From Arthrobacter methylotrophus (GTDB taxonomy: Bacteria; Actinomycetota; Actinomycetes; Actinomycetales; Micrococcaceae): a stretch of DNA of 64,000 bases. The position numbers were made by a program, and so were the translations under genes. Location: NCBI RefSeq assembly GCF_039539965.1, contig NZ_BAABED010000001.1, positions 3,224,001 through 3,288,000 of the forward strand. Direction: 5' to 3'. Under the pieces are notes generated by a model. That model saw only the letters and a list, made by a program, of their open reading frames with translations, ran no database searches and was not told the DNA's origin. This document shows, one piece after another, positions 35,559 through 44,691 of the stretch (positions are counted from its first letter, which is position 1; every line of letters begins with the position of its first letter).

Positions 35559-36854
35559 TTACCACTGCTCGTGTTGCGGATAGAGCGGGAAGTCCGCGGC
35601 GAGCTTGTCGACGCGGGCCTGCAGGGCTTCGACGTTAGCGGCTGATCCGGACTTCAGTGCCGAAGCGATGATCTCGGCAACCTCGGTGAATTCGTTGGCA
35701 CCAAAGCCTCGGGTGGCCAGGGCCGGGGTGCCGATGCGCAGTCCGGAGGTGACCATCGGCGGGCGGGGATCGAACGGAACAGCATTGCGGTTGACGGTGA
35801 TGCCCACCGAGTGCAGGAGGTCCTCTGCCTGCTGGCCGTCCAGCTGCGAGTTTCGCAGGTCAACGAGAACCAGGTGGACATCGGTGCCGCCGGTCAGGAC
35901 GGACACGCCTGCTTCGGCCACGTCCGCTTGGTTGAGGCGGTCGGCGATGATCTTGGCGCCTTCCAGGACGCGCTCCTGGCGTTCCTTGAATTCCTCGCCC
36001 GCTGCGATTTTGAAGGCAACGGCCTTGGCAGCGATTACGTGCATGAGGGGACCGCCCTGCTGGCCCGGGAAGACATTGGAGTTGAGCTTCTTCGCCCATT
36101 CTTCCTTGGCCAGGATCACGCCGGAGCGAGGCCCCGCGAGCGTCTTGTGCACCGTAGAGGTGACGACGTCGGAGTGCGGCACCGGGCTCGGGTGCAGGCC
36201 TGCCGCCACGAGGCCGGCGAAGTGCGCCATGTCCGTCCAGAGGAGAGCGCCGACTTCGTCTGCGATGGAGCGGAAAGCTGCGAAGTCGAGGTGGCGTGGG
36301 TAGGCCGACCAACCGGCGATGATGACCTGCGGTTTCTCGGCAATGGCCTGTTCGCGGAGCTTGTCCATGTCCACACGGAAGGTGTCGTGCTCCACCTGGT
36401 AAGCAGCCACGTTGTAGAGCTTGCCGGAGAAGTTGAGCTTCATGCCGTGAGTCAGGTGGCCACCGTGCGCCAAGGACAGGCCCAGGATCTTGTCGCCCGG
36501 TGTGATCATGGCGGACAGGGCCGCGGCATTGGCCTGCGCACCGGAGTGCGGCTGCACGTTGGCGTACTCGGCATCGAAGAGGGCTTTCACGCGGTCAATG
36601 GCCAATTGCTCGGCGATGTCCACGTATTCGCAGCCGCCGTAGTAGCGCTTGCCCGGGTAGCCTTCGGCGTACTTGTTGGTCAGCACGGAGCCTTGGGCCT
36701 CCATGACGGCACGGGGCGCAAAGTTCTCGGAAGCGATCATTTCCAGGGTGCCGCGTTGGCGGCCGAGTTCCTGGTCCAGAACCGCTGCGATCTCGGGGTC
36801 GAGTTCGGAAAGCGGCTGGTTGCTGATGGTCGCGGAGGTGATGGTGGTGGTCAC
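35559..36854 (-). CDS. glyA: Serine hydroxymethyltransferase
   Basis: 431 residues, a PLP enzyme converting serine and THF to glycine and methylene-THF. The GTG at 36854 is selected because AGGAG lies upstream at good spacing; seven extra codons in the open frame would include that site. Motifs: [48 protein letters not shown], and the PLP Lys in [18 protein letters not shown] riboswitch precedes it. With folD and divergent purU it supplies one-carbon units for purines. Confidence 0.97.
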   Translation of the reverse strand: MTTTITSATISNQPLSELDPEIAAVLDQELGRQRGTLEMIASENFAPRAVMEAQGSVLTNKYAEGYPGKRYYGGCEYVDIAEQLAIDRVKALFDAEYANVQPHSGAQANAAALSAMITPGDKILGLSLAHGGHLTHGMKLNFSGKLYNVAAYQVEHDTFRVDMDKLREQAIAEKPQVIIAGWSAYPRHLDFAAFRSIADEVGALLWTDMAHFAGLVAAGLHPSPVPHSDVVTSTVHKTLAGPRSGVILAKEEWAKKLNSNVFPGQQGGPLMHVIAAKAVAFKIAAGEEFKERQERVLEGAKIIADRLNQADVAEAGVSVLTGGTDVHLVLVDLRNSQLDGQQAEDLLHSVGITVNRNAVPFDPRPPMVTSGLRIGTPALATRGFGANEFTEVAEIIASALKSGSAANVEALQARVDKLAADFPLYPQHEQW

Positions 36855-36872
36855 GAAGATCTCCTGGATAGG

Positions 36873-36934
36873 CAACGGGTATTTCTACAGGTCAGGCTAC
36901 CGGCTGGGTTTTTTCCATGCCCGTTGATGACGGG
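36873..36934 (-). promoter_or_regulatory. Possible expression platform of the glyA riboswitch
   Basis: On the minus strand a segment CAACGGG (36926-36920) can pair either with CCCGT just before it (36934-36930) or with CCCGTTG (36879-36873), which lies next to the glyA ribosome site. The two pairings exclude each other, as expected for a translational switch. Inferred from sequence only. Confidence 0.45.
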
Positions 36935-36959
36935 ACGGGGCACAGCGACAGTAAAACGT

Positions 36960-37045
36960 GACCCTCGGCCCAGGCGTACGATCCGTGGTCTTCAAAATGC
37001 CGCTCCCTGGTGGTACACCACCCAACGCCAGTCGCGACGACTTAA
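36960..37045 (-). ncRNA. ZTP (pfl) riboswitch upstream of glyA
   Basis: The minus strand carries the conserved pfl-motif blocks in order: GTCGTCGCGACTGGCG, then GGGTGGTGTACCACC forming a hairpin, AGGGAGCG, and after a 20-base variable stem ACGCCTGGGCC. ZTP riboswitches sense ZMP/ZTP, which accumulate when 10-formyl-THF is short, and turn on folate and purine genes. The genes behind it, glyA and folD, are classic members of that regulon. The aptamer lies about 105 bases before the glyA start. Confidence 0.92.
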
Positions 37046-37068
37046 ACAGTACAACAGGTGCGCAACGG

Positions 37069-37074
37069 TAGGCT
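37069..37074 (+). promoter_or_regulatory. -10 box of leaderless purU promoter
   Basis: TAGGCT, six bases before the GTG at 37081. It favours this codon over the TTG at 37075. Confidence 0.6.
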
Positions 37075-37080
37075 TTGCGT

Positions 37081-37941
37081 GTGACTGACTCCACCCTGCC
37101 TACGTCTTTTGTTGTAACCCTGTCCTGCCCGGACCGGCCCGGGATCGTGCACGCTGTTGCAGGCGCCTTGCTGGAGGCGGGCTGTAACATCGCCGACTCT
37201 CAGCAATATGGCAGTCCCAGCACGGGAAACTTCTTCATGCGCGTGGAAGCCACGACGTCCTCGACCCAAGCAGAACTGAGTTCGGCGCTGGCCCCCGTGG
37301 CCGAAGCATTCGGCATGAAGTGGCAGATCAACCCGGTGGGCCAGAAGGTCCGTACCCTCATCCTGTGTTCCAAGGACGCCCATTGCCTCAATGATCTGCT
37401 ATTCCAGCAACGCACGGGGACCCTTCCCATCGAGGTGCCGGCCATTGTGTCCAACCACCGGGATCTCGAAGGCCTGGCCGAGTTCTACGGCATTCCTTTC
37501 CACTACATCCCCGTCACGCCGGACACCAAGGCCGAAGCGGAGGCGAAACTCCTCGCGCTCATCCACGAGCACGGCATCGAACTGACTGTCCTGGCGCGTT
37601 ACATGCAGGTCCTCTCCAACGATCTCTGCACCGAGCTCAACGGCAGGGCCATCAACATCCATCACTCCTTCCTGCCCTCCTTCAAGGGTGCCAAGCCCTA
37701 CCACCAGGCCCACGCCCGCGGTGTGAAGATCATCGGCGCCACGGCCCACTACGTGACGGCCGACCTCGACGAGGGCCCGATCATCGAGCAGGAAGTCATC
37801 CGTGTGGACCACGCACGCACGGCCGAACAATTCGTGCAGATGGGTCGCGATGTCGAGGGCCGCACCCTTACCCAGGCCGTGCAGTGGCATGCCGAACACC
37901 GCGTCCTGCTCGACGGCACCCGCACAGTGGTCTTCAACTAG
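37081..37941 (+). CDS. purU: Formyltetrahydrofolate deformylase
   Basis: 286 residues, hydrolysing 10-formyl-THF to THF and formate. An N-terminal ACT-like domain (about 5-80; VVTLSCPDRPGIVHAVAG) is followed by a formyltransferase-fold domain with INIHHSFLPSFKGAKPY and ATAHYVTADLDEGPII, which supply the catalytic Asn, His and Asp. The GTG start follows from a TAGGCT box six bases upstream. It is divergent from glyA-folD. The stop codon TAG lies inside a palindromic repeat element. Confidence 0.96.
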   Translation: MTDSTLPTSFVVTLSCPDRPGIVHAVAGALLEAGCNIADSQQYGSPSTGNFFMRVEATTSSTQAELSSALAPVAEAFGMKWQINPVGQKVRTLILCSKDAHCLNDLLFQQRTGTLPIEVPAIVSNHRDLEGLAEFYGIPFHYIPVTPDTKAEAEAKLLALIHEHGIELTVLARYMQVLSNDLCTELNGRAINIHHSFLPSFKGAKPYHQAHARGVKIIGATAHYVTADLDEGPIIEQEVIRVDHARTAEQFVQMGRDVEGRTLTQAVQWHAEHRVLLDGTRTVVFN

Positions 37942-37996
37942 CTCGCATTTCTTGTCGTTATGAGCCCTCATAACGACATCTACTGCTAGTTAGTTG
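37935..37996. repeat. Palindromic intergenic element, copy 1
   Basis: About 62 bases. Outer arms CAACTAGCTCGCA and TGCTAGTTAGTTG pair with mismatches; the centre TCGTTATGAG and CTCATAACGA pairs perfectly over 10 bp. It contains the purU stop codon and ends just before the next promoter. Same family as the elements at 38592, 51102 and 61068. Confidence 0.85.
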
Positions 37997-38003
37997 TGTG
38001 CTC

Positions 38004-38009
38004 TACGCT
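38004..38009 (+). promoter_or_regulatory. -10 box of leaderless methyltransferase promoter
   Basis: TACGCT, six bases before the ATG at 38016. Confidence 0.55.
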
Positions 38010-38015
38010 GGGGAC

Positions 38016-38603
38016 ATGACGCCGCGCCTGACGGAATGCCGCGATTGGTTCATCCGTCTGCTCAAAGAGGAACACAGGCACTCGCTATTCGAACTAGGCT
38101 GTGCGACCGGCGTCGAAGGATTGGAATTCGTGCGGGCGGGCCTGCACTACACCGGTGTCGACCTGTCCGAGGAAAGCATCCACCTCGCCCGGGCGAAGGG
38201 CTTGGACGCCAGTGTGGCCAACGGCCGGTCTCTGCCCTTCGCAGATGCCTCGTTCCCCGCCGTGTGGACTATGGACACCCTCATGCACGTCCGCAACACT
38301 CGAATCAACGACGTCGTCAGCGAACTTGTGCGGGTCAGCGCGGCTGGCGCGCCGATCGCCGTCGGGCTCTGGTCAGGTGACGATGAAGAAGTCCTCAACC
38401 AAGACGACGAAGACGAGCCGCGGCGGTTCTTCAGCCGGCGGAGCGACGCAACCGTGCTGCGGATCTTCGGGGCGCACGGCGTCGTCGAGCACTTTGAGAC
38501 CTGGCCCGAAGGCACGGGAATTGAGTCCGGGCCGGGAGCCGGGCAATGGGTGCAGCATTACCAGTTCTTGGTCCTTCGGACGTCTCCGGGACCAACCAGC
38601 TAA
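38016..38603 (+). CDS. Class I SAM-dependent methyltransferase
   Basis: 195 residues. Motif I is ELGCATGVEGLEF (about 26-38), the acidic residue binding the SAM ribose follows in TGVDLSEESIHLARAKG, and motif II-like TMDTLMHVRN appears later. This is a Methyltransf_11/25-type small-molecule methylase; substrate unknown. The ATG at 38016 is used because TACGCT lies six bases upstream; a GTG six codons earlier is less likely. Its TAA stop lies inside a palindromic repeat. Confidence 0.85.
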   Translation: MTPRLTECRDWFIRLLKEEHRHSLFELGCATGVEGLEFVRAGLHYTGVDLSEESIHLARAKGLDASVANGRSLPFADASFPAVWTMDTLMHVRNTRINDVVSELVRVSAAGAPIAVGLWSGDDEEVLNQDDEDEPRRFFSRRSDATVLRIFGAHGVVEHFETWPEGTGIESGPGAGQWVQHYQFLVLRTSPGPTS

Positions 38604-38654
38604 CAGTTGTTGCCGTTATGAAGGCTCAAAACGACACCTACTGCTAGCTAGTTG
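38592..38654. repeat. Palindromic intergenic element, copy 2
   Basis: Shares CAGTTGTTGNCGTTAT and CTCAAAACGACA with copy 3 and ends in CTACTGCTAGCTAGTTG, as copy 1 nearly does. It holds the methyltransferase stop codon and precedes the next promoter. Confidence 0.82.
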
Positions 38655-38673
38655 AGTTGGGGCCCGGGTGATC

Positions 38674-38679
38674 TAGGCT
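38674..38679 (+). promoter_or_regulatory. -10 box of leaderless carbonic anhydrase promoter
   Basis: TAGGCT, six bases before the ATG at 38686. Confidence 0.6.
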
Positions 38680-38685
38680 TGCCGC

Positions 38686-39210
38686 ATGACTCCCATTTAC
38701 ACCTTTGCCGGGGATACCCCGGTCATCCATGAAACCGCCTTCGTGGCGCCCACGGCATCGATCATCGGCAAGGCTACCCTCGGCGAGGACTCCAGTGCCT
38801 TCTACGGGGTGTCGGTCCGTGCAGACACTGCCACCATCAGCGTCGGCGTCGGCTCGAACCTCCAGGACAATGTGGTCCTGCATGCCGATCCAGGTTTCCC
38901 CTGCACCGTCGGCGACCGTGTCAGCGTGGGACACAGTGCAGTGGTGCACGGATGCACGGTGGAGGACGACTGCCTCATCGGCATGAGCGCCACCATCCTG
39001 AACGGCGCCGTCATCGGCACCGGTTCTCTCGTGGCGGCGGGCGCTGTCGTGCTCGAGGGAACTGTCATCCCGCCGCGCTCCTTGGTTGCCGGCGTGCCCG
39101 CCAAAGTGCGCCGCGAACTGAGCGAAGACGAGCTCGACGGCGTGAGGCACAACGCGGCCCACTACCGGGAGTTGGCGGCGGCGCACCGCGAGATGCACGC
39201 GCAGGGCTAA
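38686..39210 (+). CDS. Gamma-carbonic anhydrase family protein
   Basis: 174 residues of left-handed beta-helix built from hexapeptide repeats (I-I-G-K-A-T-L style). Metal-binding His residues fit VVLHADPG and the pair in VGHSAVVHGCTV. The C-terminal helix ends the trimer-forming fold. Homologues (YrdA, PaaY, Cam) bind zinc or iron and some hydrate CO2 or cleave thioesters, so carbonic anhydrase activity is plausible but unproven. The start is fixed by the leaderless -10 box. Confidence 0.9.
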   Translation: MTPIYTFAGDTPVIHETAFVAPTASIIGKATLGEDSSAFYGVSVRADTATISVGVGSNLQDNVVLHADPGFPCTVGDRVSVGHSAVVHGCTVEDDCLIGMSATILNGAVIGTGSLVAAGAVVLEGTVIPPRSLVAGVPAKVRRELSEDELDGVRHNAAHYRELAAAHREMHAQG

Positions 39211-39250
39211 CGCGGGCGGGTCCATGGTCTCGACACAAGTCCGCCCCGTT

Positions 39251-39290
39251 GCGTTAACTTCTTGACTGCAAGCGTGATTTGAGGCACGCT
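39251..39290 (+). promoter_or_regulatory. Promoter and probable operator of the ROK regulator gene
   Basis: TTGACT (39262-39267) and CACGCT (39285-39290) are 17 bases apart, placing the transcript start at or beside the ATG at 39298. The stretch GCGTTAACTTCTTGACTGCA overlaps the -35 and is repeated with few changes at 40521 before the transporter operon. Confidence 0.6.
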
Positions 39291-39297
39291 TCATGTC

Positions 39298-40488
39298 ATG
39301 CCCGCAACCTCCCGCTCGACGAAGAGTCACCGCAAGAACCCTGGCTCCCAGTCCGCGTTGCGCCACTTGAACCAACAGCGGCTCATCGAATGCCTGTTGA
39401 GCGGCCCCTCCACCCAAGCCGAACTCGCAAGGCAAACGGGACTTTCCACGGCCACAGTGTCCAACATCGTCAAGATCATGCAGGACGCCGGGCTTGTCTC
39501 AACCGAACCGATAACCAGCTCCGGACGCCGGGCACTGAACGTCAGGCTCAACAGCAACGGTGCCGTGGCAGTCGGAATCGACTTTGGCCGCCGCCATCTG
39601 CGGGTGGTCCTGGCATCGCTTGGCTATCACATCATCGTCGAGGAAACCGTGACCCTACCCCTTGGCCACCACGCCGAACAGGGTATCAGTGCCGCGGTCT
39701 CACTCCTCGACAAACTGCTGGTAGAAAGCGGCGTTGACCGAAGCGCCGTAGTGGGCGCGGGGGCCGGCATCGCCGGCCCCATCGACCGCCGTTCCGGCAC
39801 CGTGGCGCAAGGCGCCATCCTGCCGGAATGGGTGGGGATCCAGATTCTCGAACGACTGGAGGAAGCCCTCAATCTGCCCGTCTACGTTGATAACGACGCC
39901 AATCTGGGTGCCCTGTCCGAGGTGACGTGGGGGCCGCACAGCGGAATCAGCAACCTCATGTTCCTCAAGATCGGTTCCGGCATCGGCGCAGGCCTCATTA
40001 TCAATGGCGCGCCGTACTACGGGGCGGTGGGAATCACGGGAGAAATCGGCCATGCAACCATCCACGAATACGGCGCCATCTGCCGCTGCGGCAATCGCGG
40101 CTGCTTGGAAACGATGGCCTCAACCACCACCATGATCGAGCTCCTCGGCAAAGGGTCGGGCCTGCACCTCGAACCCGAAGATATCGTGCGCAACGCCCTG
40201 GCCAGGGACTCAGCGACCCTCCGCGTGGTGGACGACGCAGGACTCGCGGTGGGGCGGGCGTTGGGCAATGTGGCGAATCTCATAAACCCCGAAGTCATCG
40301 TGGTGGGCGGCCCCCTGGCCAGCCTCGGCGACATCCTCCTGGACCCAATCAGGCGCGGCCTCGTCCGCCACGCAGTGCCCGTGATCGGCGAGACGACGCA
40401 CTTGGCGATGTCCTCGCTCGGCGCCCGGGCGGAAGCGCTTGGCGCGGCCGCTTTGGTGTTCCAGCACGCCGGTATCAAGCAGTCCTGA
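39298..40488 (+). CDS. ROK-family transcriptional regulator (XylR/NagC-like)
   Basis: 396 residues. A winged helix lies near the N-terminus (TQAELARQTGLSTATVSNIV, about 40-60) and a sugar-kinase-like ROK domain follows: VAVGIDFGRRHLRVVLA, VYVDNDANLGALSEV, and the zinc motif AICRCGNRGCLE. ROK repressors bind DNA until a sugar or sugar phosphate occupies the kinase fold. It is followed by mmsA-mmsB-chvE on the same strand, and a shared 24-base sequence precedes both units, so it probably controls both. Confidence 0.93.
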   Translation: MPATSRSTKSHRKNPGSQSALRHLNQQRLIECLLSGPSTQAELARQTGLSTATVSNIVKIMQDAGLVSTEPITSSGRRALNVRLNSNGAVAVGIDFGRRHLRVVLASLGYHIIVEETVTLPLGHHAEQGISAAVSLLDKLLVESGVDRSAVVGAGAGIAGPIDRRSGTVAQGAILPEWVGIQILERLEEALNLPVYVDNDANLGALSEVTWGPHSGISNLMFLKIGSGIGAGLIINGAPYYGAVGITGEIGHATIHEYGAICRCGNRGCLETMASTTTMIELLGKGSGLHLEPEDIVRNALARDSATLRVVDDAGLAVGRALGNVANLINPEVIVVGGPLASLGDILLDPIRRGLVRHAVPVIGETTHLAMSSLGARAEALGAAALVFQHAGIKQS

Positions 40489-40520
40489 GTATTTCGTTAC
40501 CACGCTGTTATCCCCGTCTT

Positions 40521-40544
40521 GCGTTAAAGTCTTGACGACAACCG
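40521..40544 (+). promoter_or_regulatory. Probable ROK operator before the sugar importer
   Basis: GCGTTAAAGTCTTGACGACA and the next four bases match 19 of 24 positions of the site at 39251. TTGACG would serve as -35. Confidence 0.6.
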
Positions 40545-40563
40545 GTGTGATCCAGTTTACTTT

Positions 40564-40596
40564 CTCATCAGATACTCATCAGATACTCATCAGATA
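40564..40596 (+). repeat. Three 11-bp direct repeats in the mmsA leader
   Basis: CTCATCAGATA three times without spacers, one helical turn each, in the region between the putative promoter and the mmsA start. Confidence 0.9.
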
Positions 40597-40648
40597 GGTT
40601 CGCCATCCCCGAGCCGACAACGACGTCAACCATTGGAGGCGCGAGGGT

Positions 40649-42205
40649 ATGTCAACCCCCACAACGAACCCGGACCCGATCCTTCTCGAGATGCGGTCCA
40701 TCACTAAGGAATTCCCCGGAGTGAAGGCTCTCTCGAACGTCAGCCTCCGGGTCAAGGTGGGCGAAATCCACGCCATCTGCGGCGAAAACGGTGCAGGAAA
40801 GTCCACGTTGATGAAGGTGCTCTCCGGGGTGTACCCCTACGGCAGCTACGACGGCGACATCGTTTACCAGGCTGAAGTCCAGCAATTCAAGGACATCCGG
40901 GCGAGCGAGCAAGCTGGAATCGTGATCATCCACCAGGAACTCGCGCTGATCCCGGAACTGTCCATCACTGAAAACATCTTCCTCGGCAACGAGCCCGTCC
41001 GCCGCGGCATCATCGACTGGGGTGAGGCACGCAAGCGGTCCATCGAATTGCTCGCGAGGGTTGGCCTGCGCGAGGACCCCGATACCCCCATCAAGGAAAT
41101 CGGCGTCGGCAAGCAGCAACTGGTGGAAATCGCCAAGGCCTTGAACAAGTCCGTGAAGCTGCTCATTTTGGACGAGCCCACAGCCGCCCTCAACGAATCG
41201 GACTCCCAGCACCTGTTGGACCTCATCCTGGGCCTCAAAGGCCGGGGTATCACGTCCATCATGATTTCCCACAAGCTCAACGAAATTGAGCAGATCGCGG
41301 ACGAGATCACCATCATTCGCGATGGCAAGTCCATCGAGACGCTCAACGTGAAGAAAGACGGCGTCGACGAGGACCGGATCATCAAGGGCATGGTTGGGCG
41401 GACGCTCGAGTCCCGCTTCCCCGACTACACGCCCAAGATCGGCGACGTGTTCTTCGAAGTCAAGAACTGGAACGTCGGCCATCCCCAGATTCAGGACCGC
41501 CTGGTCTGCAAGAACTCCAACTTCCACGTGCGCCGCGGCGAAATCGTGGGGTTCGCAGGCCTGATGGGCGCTGGCCGCACCGAGCTTGCCCGTTCAGTTT
41601 TCGGCCACTCCTACGGCCGGTTCATCTCTGGGCAGGTGTACAAGGACGGCAAGCCCATCAACATGCGGAACGTCCGCCAAGCGATCGACGCCGGTCTTGG
41701 CTACGTCACCGAGGACCGGAAGAGCCTGGGCTTGAACCTCCTGGACGACATCAAGACCACCACGGTGTCCGCCAACCTGAAGAAGGTCAGCCGGGGAATC
41801 GTCGTGGACACCAACAAAGAGTTCATGGTGGCCGAGCAATACCGGAAGTCGCTGCGCACCAAGACTCCCTCGGTGGAAGAAGGTGTCTCGAAGCTCTCCG
41901 GTGGCAACCAGCAAAAGGTGGTTCTCGCCAAGTGGATGTTCACCGATCCGGACCTTCTCATCCTTGATGAACCCACCCGCGGAATCGACGTCGGGGCCAA
42001 GTATGAGATCTACGGAATCATCCAGCAGCTGGCCAACCAAGGGAAGGGCGTGATTGTGATTTCCTCCGAACTTCCCGAACTACTGGGGCTCTCCGACCGG
42101 ATCTACACCATTTTCGAAGGTTCCATCACTGGCGTACTCAACAAGGACGAAGCCAGCCAGGAAAGCCTCATGAAGCTTATGACATCCAGCCGCAAAGCCG
42201 CCTGA
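40649..42205 (+). CDS. mmsA: Monosaccharide ABC importer ATP-binding protein
   Basis: 518 residues with two ABC domains (XylG/GguA type). Domain 1: Walker [12 protein letters not shown], signature region [15 protein letters not shown], Walker [14 protein letters not shown]. Domain 2: [15 protein letters not shown] as the degenerate P-loop, [14 protein letters not shown], and [14 protein letters not shown]. It powers uptake of sugars such as xylose, arabinose or galactose in multiple-sugar GguAB-ChvE systems. The ATG is preceded by GGAGG at 40635-40639. First gene of mmsA-mmsB-chvE. Confidence 0.95.
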   Translation: MSTPTTNPDPILLEMRSITKEFPGVKALSNVSLRVKVGEIHAICGENGAGKSTLMKVLSGVYPYGSYDGDIVYQAEVQQFKDIRASEQAGIVIIHQELALIPELSITENIFLGNEPVRRGIIDWGEARKRSIELLARVGLREDPDTPIKEIGVGKQQLVEIAKALNKSVKLLILDEPTAALNESDSQHLLDLILGLKGRGITSIMISHKLNEIEQIADEITIIRDGKSIETLNVKKDGVDEDRIIKGMVGRTLESRFPDYTPKIGDVFFEVKNWNVGHPQIQDRLVCKNSNFHVRRGEIVGFAGLMGAGRTELARSVFGHSYGRFISGQVYKDGKPINMRNVRQAIDAGLGYVTEDRKSLGLNLLDDIKTTTVSANLKKVSRGIVVDTNKEFMVAEQYRKSLRTKTPSVEEGVSKLSGGNQQKVVLAKWMFTDPDLLILDEPTRGIDVGAKYEIYGIIQQLANQGKGVIVISSELPELLGLSDRIYTIFEGSITGVLNKDEASQESLMKLMTSSRKAA

Positions 42206-42249
42206 CCCCGGTCATCTCCAGAAACACACGGACACAAGGACCCAAAACA

Positions 42250-43518
42250 ATGAACGCGCTCAAGAAGCTATTCGGTGGCAACACCCGCCAATTCGGCATG
42301 ATTTTCGCCCTGGTTGCACTCGTCATCTTCTTCCAGATCTTCACCGAGGGGCGCACGCTCACCCCCGGCAACGTCATCAACCTCTTCAACGGCAACTCCT
42401 ACATCCTGATTCTGGCCATCGGTATGGTCTTGGTCATCATCGCCGGCCACATCGACCTTTCCGTAGGTTCGGTAGCGGCCTTCGTCGGCATCTCGGTGGC
42501 CCTGGCCATCAGGGACTGGCACCTACCGTGGTACGCGGCCGTGCTCTTCGGACTCCTGCTCGGCGCCCTCATCGGCGCATGGCAAGGATTCTGGACGGCA
42601 TACGTCGGCATTCCGGCGTTCATCGTGACCCTGGCCGGCATGCTGCTGTTCCGCGGTTTCAACCAGTTCGTCGGCAAGTCCAACACCGTTCCGGTGCCCG
42701 AAGACTTCCAGTACCTGGGCTCCGGGTACCTGCCCGAGGTCGGGCCGAAGACGGGGTATAACAACCTGACGCTCCTGCTGGGCCTTATCGCCGTCGCATT
42801 CGTTATTTTCAGTGCGATTCGTTCCCGCCGCACCGCACAGGCATTGGGCGCCGAAGTACAAGAAGGCTGGGTCATGGTCACCAAGCTCGTGCTGGTGAAC
42901 GCCGCCATCCTCTACGCGACATACCTCTTCGCCACGGGCCGCCCCGGCACCTCTTTCCCGATCCCGGGACTTATCCTCGCCGTCCTGGTCCTGATCTACG
43001 GATTCATTTCCGCCAAGACGGTCATCGGCCGCCACATCTACGCTGTCGGCGGCAACCGCCACGCAGCCGAGCTCTCCGGCGTCCAGTCCAAGAAGGTCAA
43101 CTTCATGGTCATGATGAACATGTCCATCCTGGCAGGACTCGCCGGCATGATTTTCGTTGGCCGCTCCACCGCTTCGGGCCCGTTCGACGGCGTCGGCTGG
43201 GAACTTGACGCCATTGCAGCCGTGTTCATCGGTGGCGCGGCTGTCACCGGTGGCGTGGGCACCGTGATCGGCTCGATCGTCGGTGGTCTTGTCATGGCTG
43301 TGCTCAACAACGGCCTGCAGCTCCTCGGCGTCGGCGCCGACCTCACCCAGATCATCAAGGGCCTCGTGCTGCTGGCAGCGGTCGCCTTCGATGTCTACAA
43401 CAAGACCCAGGGCAAGAAATCGATCATCGGAATGATGATGAAGAACTTCGGCCGGAGCAGCGAAAACGCTCCGGACGAGACGACCTCAACCAGGGAAACC
43501 ATCTCGAGGGAAGCCTGA
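42250..43518 (+). CDS. mmsB: Monosaccharide ABC importer permease
   Basis: 422 residues, about ten membrane segments of the BPD_transp_2 family. Motifs: GHIDLSVGSVAAFVG, IVTLAGMLLFRGFNQF, and AVGGNRHAAELSGV with GGAAVTGGVGTVIGS. The long version (about 400 residues) is typical of GguB/XylH. A polar C-terminal tail of about 40 residues follows. It pairs with the ATPase upstream and the ChvE-like binding protein downstream. Confidence 0.95.
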   Translation: MNALKKLFGGNTRQFGMIFALVALVIFFQIFTEGRTLTPGNVINLFNGNSYILILAIGMVLVIIAGHIDLSVGSVAAFVGISVALAIRDWHLPWYAAVLFGLLLGALIGAWQGFWTAYVGIPAFIVTLAGMLLFRGFNQFVGKSNTVPVPEDFQYLGSGYLPEVGPKTGYNNLTLLLGLIAVAFVIFSAIRSRRTAQALGAEVQEGWVMVTKLVLVNAAILYATYLFATGRPGTSFPIPGLILAVLVLIYGFISAKTVIGRHIYAVGGNRHAAELSGVQSKKVNFMVMMNMSILAGLAGMIFVGRSTASGPFDGVGWELDAIAAVFIGGAAVTGGVGTVIGSIVGGLVMAVLNNGLQLLGVGADLTQIIKGLVLLAAVAFDVYNKTQGKKSIIGMMMKNFGRSSENAPDETTSTRETISREA

Positions 43519-43569
43519 TCGGCTTCACAGCAACTTGTTCCATCCACAACAAAGAAAGCGAACCAAGTT

Positions 43570-44670
43570 ATGCGAATGTTTGGTAAAGCAGGGAAGGCAG
43601 CAGCAGTAGCTGCGATCGCGGCACTGGCGCTGACGGCCTGCGGCCGTACGGACAGCGGCAGCTCCGGTGGTTCGTCGAGCGGCAGCGAGGCGTTCCCCAA
43701 GGGTTCCTCGATCGGCGTCGCGCTCCCCCAGAAGACCAGTGAGAACTGGGTCCTGGCGGAAAAGCTCTTCAACGACGGGCTTACGAGCGCAGGCTTCAAG
43801 CCCGATGTGCAGTTCGCCAACGGCGGCGTTTCGGAGCAGCAGAACCAGATCAGCGCCATGATCACCAAGGGTGACAAACTCATCATCGTCGGTGCCATTG
43901 ACGGCGCTCAGCTGGGCACGCAACTCAAGCAAGCCAAGGACGCCGGAGCTACGGTCATCGCGTATGACCGCCTGTTGCTGAACACCGCCAACGTGGACTA
44001 CTACGTGGCTTACGACAACTTCAAGGTCGGCGTGCTGCAGGGCCAGGCCCTGCTGGACGGTCTCAAGTCCAAGAAGCCGAACGGCCCGTACAACATCGAA
44101 CTGTTCGCTGGTTCCCCCGATGACGCCAACGCGAAGGTCTTCTTCGACGGCGCCATGAGCATCCTGCAGCCGAAGATTACTGACGGTACCCTCAAGGTGG
44201 TTTCCGGCCAGACGTCATTCGAACAGGCCGTCACCCAGGGCTGGAAAGCAGAAAACGCCCAGAAGCGCATGGACACCCTGCTGGCAGGTACCTACACCAG
44301 CGCGTCGCTGGACGGTGTCCTGTCACCGAACGACACCCTGGCCCGCGCCATTCTGACGTCGGTCAAGGCCGCCGGGAAGCCGCTGCCGATCGTCACCGGC
44401 CAGGACTCCGAAGTTGAGTCCGTCAAGTCGATCCTTGCGGGTGAGCAGTACTCAACCATCAACAAGGACACCCGCAAGCTGGTTGAGCACGCCATCACCA
44501 TGGTCCAGGACGTCCAGTCCGGCAAGACCCCGGAAATCAACGACACCAAGTCCTACAACAATGGCGTCAAGACCGTTCCGGCATACTTGCTGCCTCCGGT
44601 TATCGTGACCCTCGCCAACGTGAAGACTGCCTACGTGGACGATCCGATCCTCGGCCCGATCACCAAGTAG
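43570..44670 (+). CDS. chvE: ChvE-like sugar-binding lipoprotein
   Basis: 366 residues. Lipobox LTAC places the lipidated Cys at residue 24, followed by a Gly/Ser linker. The type I periplasmic binding fold shows SIGVALPQKTSENWVL, DKLIIVGAIDGAQLGTQ, VIAYDRLLLNT, NIELFAGSPDDANA and VTGQDSEVESVKSI, the pattern of ChvE and xylose-binding proteins. It delivers sugars to mmsA/mmsB. A strong terminator hairpin follows. Confidence 0.95.
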   Translation: MRMFGKAGKAAAVAAIAALALTACGRTDSGSSGGSSSGSEAFPKGSSIGVALPQKTSENWVLAEKLFNDGLTSAGFKPDVQFANGGVSEQQNQISAMITKGDKLIIVGAIDGAQLGTQLKQAKDAGATVIAYDRLLLNTANVDYYVAYDNFKVGVLQGQALLDGLKSKKPNGPYNIELFAGSPDDANAKVFFDGAMSILQPKITDGTLKVVSGQTSFEQAVTQGWKAENAQKRMDTLLAGTYTSASLDGVLSPNDTLARAILTSVKAAGKPLPIVTGQDSEVESVKSILAGEQYSTINKDTRKLVEHAITMVQDVQSGKTPEINDTKSYNNGVKTVPAYLLPPVIVTLANVKTAYVDDPILGPITK

Positions 44671-44691
44671 TTTCCGCTTCAAGTACCACAG

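Noticed and set aside
40564-40596. CRISPR-like direct repeats
   Set aside because: Only three 11-bp units with no spacers; no cas genes nearby.
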